NCBI GenBank assembly: GCA_030142905.1
Contig: JASJOG010000160.1
Location: 186,001-250,000 of the forward strand
Direction of reading: 5' to 3'
Source: Heliopora coerulea
Lineage: Eukaryota; Cnidaria; Anthozoa; Scleralcyonacea; Helioporidae
DNA length: 64,000 nt
The notes under the pieces were generated by a model. That model searched no databases. It had not been told where the DNA came from and saw nothing but the letters and a program-made list of their open reading frames with translations. The translations under genes were made by a program, and so were the position numbers. Positions 31,229-41,471 of this stretch are shown here, piece by piece (the stretch's first letter is position 1; each line of letters starts with the position of its first letter).

Positions 31229-32122
31229 TTAGTGTTTTGGGGCGGTCAATCTTCTCTCTGTCGAGACCGCCCCTTGCCCGTTTAAATTATTCGCACAATC
31301 TCGAGATATGTGCCCATATCCCTCACATAAAAAACATTGAATAGGCTTACTGTTCTCTTGTCCACAGTCTCTAGCAAGATGCCCAGGCTGTCGACAGTTG
31401 TAGCATACAATGGGTGGCCTATTTCTTCTCCCAGGTATGGCGTGGGGGTTGTTTCTCTTTTGCTGACCTGCGTTCTGATTTACTGCGGCTGTCAAACACT
31501 CCTCTAGTTTCTGTTGCTTACAGGCGATTACGTTGACCATGGCGACCAGTTCGTCAAATTTCTTATCTTCAGGAGACACGGATGTTTGAGCAACTTCACA
31601 ATAATCTTTGGACCCAACTTGTCCTTGAACCGCACGATACCGTTGCACAAAGGCGATCATGTTGGCTAATGTTGGCGTCGGATCGCTTTCGAGGAGCTTT
31701 ATCTTTATGTTTCTCGGAAGACCTCTCATAAATTGACGCACAATAAGGGCTTCTTTGGCTTGATCATCGAGAAGTGGGTCAGCTTTGAGCAATATTTGTT
31801 CCAAGTCCCACTTATAGACGGCTGGATCCTCTCCCGGTCGTAGCATTCTTGCTTCAAACTCTGAGTAAAAATTCTCGCGTTGAGCTGTGGGGCACATGGC
31901 ACTGATGAGCATTTTGGCCGCGTCTTTATAGGTTTTTCTGTCGTCCGCAGGTATTGCATGAAAATGACTGGCTGCTGGACCACGGAGGAAAGCGGGTAAT
32001 TTCTTTATCTTGTCCTCTTCTTTCCAGTCATTTGCCAGCGAGCATGCATCGAATTCACGCAGCCATGTAGCCAAATCTGAGCTGCCATCAAATTTTCCCG
32101 GGAAGATGGACGTCATCTTCAA
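31229..32122 (-). CDS. gag: Gypsy Gag polyprotein
   Basis: The frame has 297 codons and starts at an ATG 51 bases inside the 5' LTR boundary. The N-terminal two thirds is a helical retrotransposon-Gag region (WLREFDAC, RGPAASHF, YKWDLEQILLKADP). Two CCHC zinc knuckles near residues 240-253 (CYNCRQPGHLARDC) and 263-276 (CFLCEGYGHISRDC) bind RNA in the nucleocapsid. Gag packages the element RNA. The stop at 31229-31231 lies six bases after a slippery heptamer. Confidence 0.95.
   Translation of the reverse strand: MKMTSIFPGKFDGSSDLATWLREFDACSLANDWKEEDKIKKLPAFLRGPAASHFHAIPADDRKTYKDAAKMLISAMCPTAQRENFYSEFEARMLRPGEDPAVYKWDLEQILLKADPLLDDQAKEALIVRQFMRGLPRNIKIKLLESDPTPTLANMIAFVQRYRAVQGQVGSKDYCEVAQTSVSPEDKKFDELVAMVNVIACKQQKLEECLTAAVNQNAGQQKRNNPHAIPGRRNRPPIVCYNCRQPGHLARDCGQENSKPIQCFLCEGYGHISRDCANNLNGQGAVSTERRLTAPKH
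31235..31241 (-). promoter_or_regulatory. Candidate -1 frameshift site CCCAAAA
   Basis: In gag phase the heptamer reads C CCA AAA, the canonical X XXY YYZ form. A -1 slip there enters the frame that continues as pol with no intervening stop. A perfect 9-bp stem (31239-31247 with 31265-31273, GGGGCGGTC) overlaps the site on its upstream side. No obvious downstream pseudoknot is seen. Confidence 0.7.
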
Positions 32123-32150
32123 TTCACTTAAATGTCTCAGTATTTTCTAT

Positions 32151-32167
32151 CCCCTTGGCTGCCACCA
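32151..32167 (-). promoter_or_regulatory. Primer-binding site
   Basis: On the minus strand TGGTGGCAGCCAAGGGG begins five bases inside the 5' LTR. TGG complements the tRNA 3' CCA end. I cannot name the primer tRNA with confidence. Confidence 0.7.
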
Positions 32168-32172
32168 AATTA

Positions 32173-32361
32173 TGTAGCGAGCCCGAGCTTTTCACTATAA
32201 CACTCTGTCTCACGCCCAGAGTTCAACTGCCTTTTATTTCACATCTGTTATAATATATAGTTACATTTTCATTAGTGTCAATCATTGTTCCCTAGTGTTC
32301 AATTTCCTGTTAATCATTTTTATTTATAACTAGCATTACTCTATTTACACGTTTCGTTACA
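32173..32361 (-). repeat. 5' LTR of the Gypsy element
   Basis: 189 bp, the same as 27151-27338 apart from one inserted T. AGTG at 32362-32365 is the second copy of the target duplication. Confidence 0.95.
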
Positions 32362-32399
32362 AGTGGATGGAATGACTTCAAAAATTTTGTATTAAAATC

Positions 32400-32989
32400 G
32401 ATGGTACAAACGTTCACACCTTCTTCTTCTTGTTTTGCAAATGCTTAATTGGACCCCTATCCAGTCATTATTAAAAAATAGAGAACTTATTATGATGTTC
32501 AAAGTGCTAAAGGGTATGGCTCCAGAATACTTAACACAGATGTTTAAGGTCTCTACTAACCACATGTATGACTTACGAAGTAATCATAAAACCCTCTATT
32601 TGCAAAAGCCTAAAACAAATTTCCTAAAACGGAGCTTTGCTTACAGGGGAGCTGCTTTATGGAATGAAACTTTAGCAGACAAAGCTCCAATGACAAAATT
32701 AAATGAAATCACCGTCAAAGCCTTTAAGAGAGTGATCAATGATGTATGCAATTGAGTCGGGACAATAATAATATCACACAATAGTTTTCTGTAGAGTAAT
32801 ATTGTAAGTTTGTAAACTAGTATTGTATATAGTTGTTTATATAGTTGTTTATATATTGACAGTTTGTAATTAGTATCGTATATAGTTGTTCATAACTAAA
32901 CACGGCCCTTTGAAAAACAGGAAACTGAAAGGCCACCGTGTGTAAATAAGTTTAAATTATTATTAGTTATTATTATTATTATTACATTA
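32400..32989 (+). pseudogene. LINE (L2/CR1-like) 3' end
   Basis: The 106-codon frame 32435-32755 has the typical C-terminus of L2/CR1-type ORF2: LNWTPIQSLLKNRELIMMFK, GMAPEYL, YDLRSN and KTNFLKRSFAYRGAALWNE. It ends at a TGA-type stop, then an AT-rich 3' UTR, then an (ATT)n tail at about 32955-32989. Only the last part of the RT ORF is present, a 5' truncation typical of LINE insertions. The encoded segment is open and fairly well kept. Confidence 0.88.
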
Positions 32990-33620
32990 ATCAAACTTCC
33001 TCGAAAACGCTTTCTTTAAATATGAAGTTTTGGAATTTTATCTTCAAGAATGAGTTGGGTAACAGTCTCCACATTTAACTTTCATGTTACATTTTACATT
33101 AGTTGTTGTATTTTGCATTACGAGCATTATCAAATTAACACACATATCTGTTGCGTTAGCGTTGATCCGCACTAATATGCAATGCAAAAAAACATTCCTT
33201 CGATCTGAAATTTTTGGCCCTTAATGTATGCATGTGAAAGTATAGTTTGTAACCAGTTAGAAACTCAATGAAAACAATTTATTATATTTATTAATTAACC
33301 CGGTTTTAGGCCACTACGTTTAACTCCACCTGGTCTTCTAGATACAACCACTAATTGGCTCAAAAATATAGACCATGGACACATACAGTGTAAATGCGGT
33401 CATATTTTTAGATCAAGCAAAACATTTTGATATAATGGATAGTTAACTCGCAACCTATGAACTTATGGACGATGTTTAAGATCTCTAATTTGGTTCATTT
33501 CTAACCTATCAACTCGTAGACAAAGTGCTGTGTCAATGGCTTGTTATCAAACGAATGCATTTGAGTTGTGGCGCCCCACAAAGGTAAACTCATTGTCCAT
33601 TATTATTTCTTACCATATTC
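32990..33620. other. No gene recognised
   Basis: AT-rich sequence. From about 33300 it may belong to the decayed LINE that follows, but no frame longer than a few dozen codons can be supported. Confidence 0.45.
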
Positions 33621-33624
33621 ATTA

Positions 33625-34830
33625 ACTTCCTAATCGCGTGGAAAAATCTAAAATCCAAATGTATGTCAACGGCACTGATATAGCAACAAATGGGTTGTCA
33701 TTACAAGAAACCATAAATTTGGCCAATAATGATCTAGGAAAAATTAAAGTTGCTGTTACACTGTGCATCATAAATTGTCCCAAGTGTTGCAATATTTTTG
33801 TTTTAGAAAGTATTGTGCAATGTACATCCAACTTCTACTCTTTGCAACCATTGTGCTAATGTTTCCAGACCTTGCAAAGTGTAGCATCCTTCGTGAGAGT
33901 TTGTCTGTTACAATTTCCTTGATCAGCCAATGGAAATCAAAGGCCAATTTAATCTTAGTACTTTATGTTGCCGTTCAACAAATTGCACAGATCGCTGGCT
34001 AGTGTAACAACTTTTAGTTTCTCATGCAACTGCAACCCAACGGATTCAGGCGTTTCATGCAACACATGTTGCAAGACAAGCTGCATAGTGTAATAGCTCC
34101 TTGGTGGATGGCTAAAGGATGACATGATGTGCTTAAATATTACTAAAACAGAATGCATGCTCATTGAATCTGACCATAACTTTACAAAGCTGAGAGAAAC
34201 CACAACTCTCTCTAATTAGAGAACCTATCACAAGCGTCAAGGTCACAAAATCGTTATAGGAGAGTTCATTTTATGACAGATTTCCTTGGTTGTGACATAA
34301 TCGTATCTCTAAAATGTTAGCACAGCTTTAGTCATCCCTCACCAAGCAAGGGAGTTTGTACCAGAGAAAATATTCATCACGATAGATAATTCTGTGATAA
34401 GACCTTGTTTGATTATTTTGGTTATGGTAACATACCTTACATAGTTGCAAGGAGGGTAAACACTGCAAAATCGTACAGATCGAGTGATTACTAGGCAGAG
34501 TTATGTGAACAAATCAAATGAAATCACACAGCAACTAAAGTGGAAAACCAAATCGAATAAAAAATTATTCATATTTACAAATGATTCATGAAATATCAAA
34601 TCATACGGTCCTACATAACTGACGACCCCATTTTAAAATGTTTACCATCCCATGTACTTGTGAACCAAAAAATAGGAAAAGGCCACAAGCTCGTTCTTCC
34701 AAAACTACGGAAAGAATTCATGAAAAAAAGATATGCACATGCAGAAGGAAAAATTTGTAATGATCTCCAAAAGAAAAAAAATTCAAAAATTTTTTATTCG
34801 ATAAGGCAGGTCACTCAATCGGTCAACTAA
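33625..34830 (+). pseudogene. Degraded LINE, uninterrupted paralog
   Basis: A relic of the catalytic box reads SKIQMYVNGTDIATNG (about 33645-33690; YVNG where YADD is expected). It is followed by WL...LNITKTECMLIESD (about 34130-34175) and the LINE C-terminal type segment KLVLPKLRKEFMKKRYAHAE (about 34693-34750). Stops and frame changes are frequent. It aligns with 13523-13838 plus 16514-17250, so it shows the state of that LINE before PLE-A arrived. The empty target is at 34009-34021. Confidence 0.75.
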
Positions 34831-34997
34831 TTAGCTGATGTGTATTATGAAACTTCGTTCTGGTCATGTCATTACAAAAAACCGCCAAATCACAGGAAAT
34901 CAAAGAAGAACTAAATTGGGAAGCATTGCAACAAACAAAAACTAAAGACAAATCAATCATATTAATTAAAGCTGTCAATCTCACACTACCATATCTT

Positions 34998-35258
34998 GAC
35001 ATGTTTGAGGAAGTTGATCGTCCAGGTTAGTGTAGTCTTGAGAAAGACTGTTGGTTGAAGTGACTGACGTTTCGACAGCCTTAGCGGCGGTCATCTTAGC
35101 GGCGGTCACTTAGCGGCGGTCACTCTGAAGATGACCGCCGCTAAGGCTGTCGAAACGTCAGTCACTTCAACCAACAGTCTTTCTCAAGACTACACTAACT
35201 TGGACGATCAACTTCCTCAAACATGTCACGATTCTCCCAGGTTCAAACCATTTACTTT
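34998..35258. mobile_element. PLE end-only inverted insertion (PLE-B)
   Basis: This 261-bp insertion consists of two inverted copies of a PLE 3' end. GACATGTTTGAGGAAGTTGATCG at the left is mirrored by CGATCAACTTCCTCAAACATGTC at the right, meeting at a threefold AGCGGCGGTCA(C/T) junction (35085-35124). The right end runs about 30 bases further than the left. It is flanked by the 13-bp direct repeat ACTACCATATCTT (34985-34997 and 35259-35271). No coding sequence remains. A related single end lies at 51980-52098. Confidence 0.88.
35119..35165 (+). ncRNA. Hammerhead ribozyme motif, PLE-B right arm
   Basis: CTGAAGA (35125-35131), a stem II hairpin (GACCGCC...GGCTGTC, one mismatch), GAAAC (35152-35156) and GTC follow in order, with self-complementary ACGT at stem III. 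Stem I is short and imperfect (GTCACT against AGTCAC). The left arm has the inverse motif but has lost the CTG of the first core box. Confidence 0.6.
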
Positions 35259-35271
35259 ACTACCATATCTT

Positions 35272-36524
35272 CTCGAGTAATTTTTTTTAAGGTCAGCAAA
35301 AGTTCAAATAAAAATCATGTCAAGAACATCAAAAGTGAAGTGTTCCGTAGGCAGTTTTGAATTGACGTAGGAAAGTTTGAGAGGGTTTAAACCTCCTAAA
35401 CTCTCCTTTTGGACCCGCTACTGCTCTGCCAAAAATAGATTTCTACTTTTATACTTTATCCCAAGAACATATTCTTTATAGTAGTGCAAAATTGTGGCAT
35501 ATCATATACTTAGAGATCTATACGTAACCAAAAGCTTGCATTCTTCTTGCATTCTTTCTTCCACAACAACTTTGATATTAATTGTGTTAGATCATAGATT
35601 TTTAATGCAGAACGTCATTAAATTTTAATGTTCACAAATACACTCGCTTTTCAAATAAATTAACATGTACTTTAGTGATGAAATCCCGAGATTAAACTTC
35701 TCTCTGTCTCTCTCTGTCTCTCTTTTTCTTTTTTTTTTCTCCCTGACTGTCGGCTGTCTCCGTCTCTGTCAATCTACCTGTGTATCTGTTACGTAAGCAA
35801 TATCTGTTCAGCCTGGGTATTGTTATCAATATCTCCATGTTAAATCTGTTGAGATCGTCTCAGAAATGCTGTGTACGAAATGAGAGGGACTGTGTGATGG
35901 AGTATCGAACAAGGAATAATCTCAGAAGGAAATTTCCATATAATAGGAAAATTTATTTGACAAGAACCGGCACCTTTAACTCTTTCAAGGCGGGAGCTCT
36001 CCCCCTGACGAGTAAAATTGTCTAGCGTTAGCCAGAGTAAAATAATAGAAGTCTTGTGCCACCGGGGAAGAGTTGATAAACCTGGACATAACTCTTTCAA
36101 GGCGGGAGCTCTCCCCTTGACAAGTAAAATCGTCTGGCATTAACCAAAGTAAAATAATAGAAGTCTTATGCCGCCGGGAAAGAGTTAACAAGAATGTAAT
36201 TTCAGTTGCAATCAAATCCACGGCACAGCTAATCAGGTCCAGTATTTGGTGCGATAACACAGACGACATTCTCCCATTATTAACATACGCGAATGTTTAG
36301 TGTGAATCTCCCTTCTGATCAAGTGTATAATATCAATTATAAACCACATCAATACTTATTGCCTGTGTGCTGCAGATTTCATCAACGATATTTTGCCTAA
36401 ATCTAGAACTAGTAAATTAAGGGGAAAAAATTCTTTATTGTCCGTCCTTGAAACAAGTATATGCAAAATTATTCATGAATAAACAACGGAACATTGTTAG
36501 CGTGGCATAAGGAAGATCATCAAC
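35272..36524. other. Flank of duplicated exon with microsatellite
   Basis: 35272-35740 is AT-rich without a recognised gene and ends in a pyrimidine tract at about 35700-35742 (CTCTCTGT words). From 35740 on it aligns with 17390-18018. AATAAA on the minus strand (TTTATT at 36434-36439) lies 86 bases past the stop at 36525. Confidence 0.6.
35976..36188. mobile_element. Two TTAA-family MITEs in tandem
   Basis: Copies 35976-36075 and 36089-36188 are about 100 bp each. They start with TAACTCTTTCAAGGCGGGAG and end near GGGAAGAGTT / GGGAAAGAGTTAA, so the termini are inverted. The paralogous locus has a lone TTAA at 17681-17684. Insertion at TTAA with duplication of TTAA is the piggyBac rule. Confidence 0.85.
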
Positions 36525-36823
36525 TCAAGCAAGCGTATGATTGATTTGGGTGAGCCCGCTACTATTATGTGCGGCGAGCATTTCAAAGGACGTCTCTGAC
36601 AGTGGACTGAAGTTCGTTTTCCTGACTAACTTTGTTATCATATTACGTTTTTCTTTGCCAGAATCAGATTTGAGGACATTTTTCTTGATGTTTGACTCTT
36701 CATCTTCCAGGACCAAACAGCACAGCAAAGACCGAATGCGGCTGCAGAATGACATCAATTTCGTCGAGTTCACTTTTTTCTCTCCATCCCCAGAAATTAA
36801 ATTCATCTTGTCATATTTCTCAA
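36525..36823 (-). CDS. Terminal exon of unrecognised gene, copy II
   Basis: The structure matches the exon at 18019-18314: acceptor-like TTTTTTTTAG, a split codon, then EKYDKMNLISGDGEKKVN and a stop at 36525, with an AATAAA 86 bases further. About 73% of residues agree with copy I and the only length change is one codon. The frame therefore seems to have been maintained since duplication. Copy II keeps the double-cysteine patch (SRIRSLLCC), the acidic EDEES and the Lys-rich middle. Both copies lie on the minus strand 18.5 kb apart, as in a tandem gene family. Upstream exons are not identified, partly because transposons fill the upstream side. Confidence 0.5.
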
Positions 36824-36888
36824 CTAAAAAAAATTTGAAGTATATGAGCGACGCTAAAAGAATAAAATCAATTAGATTTTTTTTAATT

Positions 36889-37081
36889 TACGCCCTTTGC
36901 TGTTCATTACCAGAAAATATACTATCATTAAGTCAAATCTCAAACTCATTAACGCAAAAATATATCGATTTTATTTAGCGTAGATGCGCAACCATTGGCA
37001 TCGAAGGGCATTCCATAGCACCAACAGACGACCATTAACACCATTCTACTATACATTAGGGATAATAAAATTTCAATTCGG
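36889..37081. mobile_element. Fragment of long-TIR element (copy C)
   Basis: GCTGTTCATTACCAGAAAATA and CATTCTACTATACATTAGGG match the terminal repeat of the elements at 37428 and 38990. Only one end is present. The paralogous segment at about 18385-18500 carries other sequence in its place. Confidence 0.75.
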
Positions 37082-37427
37082 TAAGTCATAAGTTTATGAG
37101 ATTTCATTTACCAGATTGTGTATCAACAAATACCACGAGAAAACTGTGCAGCCTTAAAGAATCATGCAATGAAGAAGAAAAACACTAGGCTTGCAATATG
37201 TACATATGGGAACCTTATTGACAACTTGGTGGCGGCGATTTTTTTCACACATTACCATATTTGAAATTTTGTCTTTTAAATCAGCCATAGCCATTTTTAT
37301 CTGACCATTTTGAAAAGCACATAATTAAAAATTCATAGTCAATTTGGTATAACTACGTTATGAAATTTTAATGTTGTAATTAACTTAAATTTTAGATTTC
37401 CAAGGTAATTTTCCTTTTAAGGTTAAT

Positions 37428-38930
37428 ACACATTTTGCTGTTCATTACCAGAAAATATATCATCATTAACGATAACCTCAAACTCGTTAACGCAAAAATA
37501 CATTCATTTTATTGAATCGACATTCATTAACGCTTTTGTCGTTTTCAAATTATATATAGAATAGAAAGTGACATTCATTAGCGTAGATACGCAGCCATTT
37601 GCGACAAGGGGCGTTCTACAGTGACAACAGACGACCATTAACACCACCGTATTAAACATTACGGAGAATGAAATTTCAGTTATGCAAGATATTACTTCGG
37701 TCTGTTGCGGGGTCAATTTAAGGTTATATGGAATCCCGAAACGGATAAAAGATAATGGAATAAAACTATCATAGTTCGTACATAAACTGAATTCGGTTAG
37801 AAAGTTCGAACCTCTTTTATTTCGCCAATATTTCGATTACTGTTTTGCTATGTAAAATGTCCTGCTGACCACCTTCTGCTCTACTGAGCCCTTTCAGAAC
37901 TGTCTTTACTCACAACGTTGAATTATGCAACTGGAGACGGTTGTCCAGTCCATTGCAGTGACAAAACGGAATCTCAGCATGTATTTTAGTTCACAGCACT
38001 TTGTTAAAACACATCAACGTTCACGTCCCATTAAAAAAAACAAACAAACAAAAAAAAAACCCGAAAACAAACTGTTTTCCGGCTAAATAAAGCTACAAGA
38101 TCAAAGCTTTCATGCAGTCCAGTGCTGCTGTGTTTTGTAAAAGTTGGTGTATATGTAAAAGTTGATGTGTGTTAGTAAAATGCTGTGAACTAAAGTTGGT
38201 TAATTGCTTGAAATTATACTTGTCAGGAAAAATGTGGTATGATGAAAAAATTTTATAATATCAGTTAAGTGAAGGTGCAGACGAAACCACGTTTAAAATA
38301 TAAGGGAATAAAACTATCAAAATTTATAAGCAATCCGGTAAACGTGGGTTTCCGATAAACAGAGGTCGAAAGCCGTGTGTGCGATCAATTTAGACGTTCA
38401 AGAAAGATAGAATAGAACTATTCTCTATCCCACTACAAAACATATTTCAATGTTGTAAGTTAAGATAGTCTTGAAGGGCTCAGCTGAACACATAGAACGT
38501 AGTCGACTGAGTAAAAAATTGCAAAGCAGTCATCGACATGTTGGCGAAATAAAAGAGGTTCGAACTATCTAACCGAGTTCAGTTTATGTACCAACTATGA
38601 CAGCTTTATTCCATCATCTTTATACATGTCCGAATTCGGTAAAACCTTAAGTGGACTCTCCAACAGACCGGAGAAATATCTTGCGTAAATGAAATTTTAT
38701 TTTCCCTAATGTATACTAGAATGGTGTTAATGATCGTCTTTTTGCGCTATAGAATGCTCTTTGATGCACATGGTTGCGTATCCACGCTAATGAATGTCAC
38801 CTCTATGTAAAAAATTTAATTGAACGTCAAAAAGTATTGATTAATGTCGATTCATTAAAATGAATGCATTTTCGCATTTATGAGTTTGAGGTTGGCGTTA
38901 ATGATTGTATATTTTCTGGTAATGAACAGA
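37428..38930. mobile_element. Non-autonomous element with about 500-bp inverted termini (copy A)
   Basis: The left terminus (37428 to about 37925) and right terminus (about 38447-38930) are inverse: TGTTCATTACCAGAAAATAT against ATATTTTCTGGTAATGAACA, GTTCGAACCTCTTTTATTTCG against its inverse, and so on. The middle encodes no transposase; short frames here are products of the repeats. Very long terminal repeats with a small core are typical of foldback-type or TIR-only derivatives. The superfamily is not determined. Confidence 0.8.
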
Positions 38931-38976
38931 ATAATTATACCACTTTGCAATAAAAATTGCAAAGTGGTATAATTAT
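38931..38976. repeat. Perfect 21-bp-arm palindrome between two elements
   Basis: ATAATTATACCACTTTGCAAT is followed by AAAA and then its exact inverse. It sits between the right end of copy A and the left end of copy B, at the axis of a larger mirror symmetry of their termini. Confidence 0.92.
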
Positions 38977-39041
38977 TTAACTAAGTATTACACCTTTTAT
39001 TGTTCATTACCAGGAAACATACTATCATTAATGCCAACCTC

Positions 39042-41249
39042 AAACACGTTAACGCAAAAAGACATTCATTTTATTCAATCGACATTCATTAACGCTTCTG
39101 TCGCATTCAATTACCATTTTTGCATAAAAAGTGACATTCATTAACGTAGATACGCAACCATTTGCATCAAGGGGCATTCTATAGCACCAACAGTCGACCA
39201 TTAACACCATTCTACCATACATTAGGAATAATAAAATTTCAATTACGGTAGATACTTCTTCGGTCTGTTGCAAGGTCGATTTAAGGTTATATGGAATCCC
39301 GAAATGCATAAAAGATAATGGAGTAAAACTATTATAATTCGTACATAAACTGGATTCGGTTAGACAGTTCGAACCTCTTTTATTTCGCTAATGTTTCGAT
39401 GACTGTTTGGCTATGTAAAATGCTCTACTGACCACGTTCTGCTCTGCTGAGCCCTTTTCAGAACTGTCTTAACTCACAGCATTGAATTATGCTACTGAAG
39501 ACAGTTCTCCAGTCTTTTGCAGGGTCAAAATCGAATCTTAACATGTATTTTAGTTTACAGTGCTTTGTTAACACATCGACTTTCGCGTCCCAGAGAAAAA
39601 AACAAACTGTTTTGCGGCTAAATAAAGCTTCGCGATCAATGCTTTCATGCAGTCCAGTACTGCCATGTATTGTAAGCTTTGATTGCAAAATATGTTTTGT
39701 CTAAGATGTAAACGTTGATGTGTATTAGCAAAGTGCTGTGAACTACAGTGGGTTAACTACTTGAAATTATACTTGTCAGGAAAAATGTGGTATGATGAGA
39801 AAGTTTCACAATATCAGTTAAGTGAAGGTGCAGACGAAACCACGTTTAAAAGATCAAGGAATAAAACTATCAAAATTTATAAACAAACCAGTGAACGTAC
39901 GCTTCCTATAAACAGAGGTCGAAACCCGCGTGTGCGATCAATTAAGACGTTCAAAAAGGTAGAATAGAACTATTCTCTATCCCACTACAAAACATATTGT
40001 GAGTTAAGATAGCCCTAAAAGGCCTCAGCCGAACACATAGAACGTGGTCGGCTGAGCGAAAAATAGCAAGGCAGTCATCGACATATTGGCGAAATAGAAG
40101 AGGTTCGAACGGTCTAACTGAATTCAGTTTATGTACGAATTATGACAGATTTATTCCCTTATATTTTATACATGTCCGAATTCGGTAAAACCTTAACTCG
40201 ACGCTCCAACAGACCGAAGAAATATCTTGCGTAATTGAAATTTTATTTTTCCTAATATGTTCGGCTGAGGCCTTTTAGGGCTATCTTAACTCACAATATG
40301 TTTTGTAGTGGGATAGAGAATAGTTCTATTCTACCTTTCTTGAACGTCTTAATTGATCGCACACGCGGGTTTCGACCTCTGTTTATAGGAAGCGTACGTT
40401 CACTGGTTTGTTTATAAATTTTGATAGTTTTATTCCTTGATCTTTTAAACGTGGTTTCGTCTGCACCTTCACTTAACTGATATTGTGAAACTTTCTCATC
40501 ATACCACATTTTTCCTGACAAGTATAATTTCAAGTAGTTAACCCACTGTAGTTCACAGCACTTTGCTAATACACATCAACGTTTACATCTTAGACAAAAC
40601 ATATTTTGCAATCAAAGCTTACAATACATGGCAGTACTGGACTGCATGAAAGCATTGATCGCGAAGCTTTATTTAGCCGCAAAACAGTTTGTTTTTTTCT
40701 CTGGGACGCGAAAGTCGATGTGTTAACAAAGCACTGTAAACTAAAATACATGTTAAGATTCGATTTTGACCCTGCAAAAGACTGGAGAACTGTCTTCAGT
40801 AGCATAATTCAATGCTGTGAGTTAAGACAGTTCTGAAAAGGGCTCAGCAGAGCAGAACGTGGTCAGTAGAGCATTTTACATAGCCAAACAGTCATCGAAA
40901 CATTAGCGAAATAAAAGAGGTTCGAACTGTCTAACCGAATCCAGTTTATGTACGAATTATAATAGTTTTACTCCATTATCTTTTATGCATTTCGGGATTC
41001 CATATAACCTTAAATCGACCTTGCAACAGACCGAAGAAGTATCTACCGTAATTGAAATTTTATTATTCCTAATGTATGGTAGAATGGTGTTAATGATCGT
41101 CTGTTGGTGCTATAGAATGCCCCTTGATGCAAATGGTTGCGTATCTACGCTAATGAATGTCACTTTTTATGCAAAAATGGTAATTGAATGCGACAGAAGC
41201 GTCAATGAATGTCGATTGAATAAAATGAATGTCTTTTTGCGTTAACGAG
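39042..41249. repeat. Large inverted duplication, 0.99-kb arms
   Basis: Arms 39042-40033 and 40258-41249 are almost identical in inverse. Mirror-image frames at 39458-39688 (-) and 40606-40836 (+) are one example, as are 39049-39309 (-) and 40985-41245 (+), which differ by only two adjacent residues. The frames are not genes. The break at 40257/40258 (TAATATG against TTCGGC) joins unrelated positions of the element. Confidence 0.88.
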
Positions 41250-41260
41250 TTTGAGGTTGG
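41248..41260. repeat. 13-bp target-site duplication of PLE-C, left
   Basis: AGTTTGAGGTTGG occurs here and again at 45868-45880. In other copies of the host element the word occurs once, followed by CGTTAATGAT, which here resumes only after the second copy. Confidence 0.9.
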
Positions 41261-41287
41261 ACACAAGTAAAATCGTAATATTTAATA

Positions 41288-41335
41288 AAGTTCTAACATT
41301 TCGTTGTATTCATCACAACATTATCAGAGAATAAT
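41288..41335 (-). ncRNA. Decayed hammerhead motif, PLE-C left arm
   Basis: On the minus strand the boxes read CTGATAA and GAAATGTT. The intact right arm has CTGATGA and GAAACGTT. The G to A change hits an invariant core guanosine, so this copy should not cleave. Confidence 0.75.
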
Positions 41336-41471
41336 TTACATAACTACCTAAAGCCTAAGTATATAGTTGCAGGGTGTAATAATATTCATGCATTAACCAA
41401 TCAGAGGAGGTACTAAAAATAAAAGTTACAGGTACGAGTAACACTAACAGCATGGAAGAATAAAGAAGAAA

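Larger units (their letters stand above)
27151..32361 (-). mobile_element. Full-length Ty3/Gypsy LTR retrotransposon
   Basis: This 5.2-kb unit reads on the minus strand in the order 5' LTR, primer-binding site, gag, pol, polypurine tract, 3' LTR. The LTRs (188 and 189 bp) differ only by one T in CTATTACACG versus CTATTTACACG. AGTG flanks both sides as a 4-bp target duplication. Domain order PR-RT-RH-IN with a GPY/F module places it in Ty3/Gypsy (Metaviridae). Both coding frames are open, so it could be recently active. It inserted just upstream of a LINE fragment. Confidence 0.96.

Noticed and set aside
39458..40836. Identical mirror-image proteins on opposite strands
   Set aside because: They are the same chance frame in the two arms of an inverted duplication of a non-coding element; further family copies do not keep it open.
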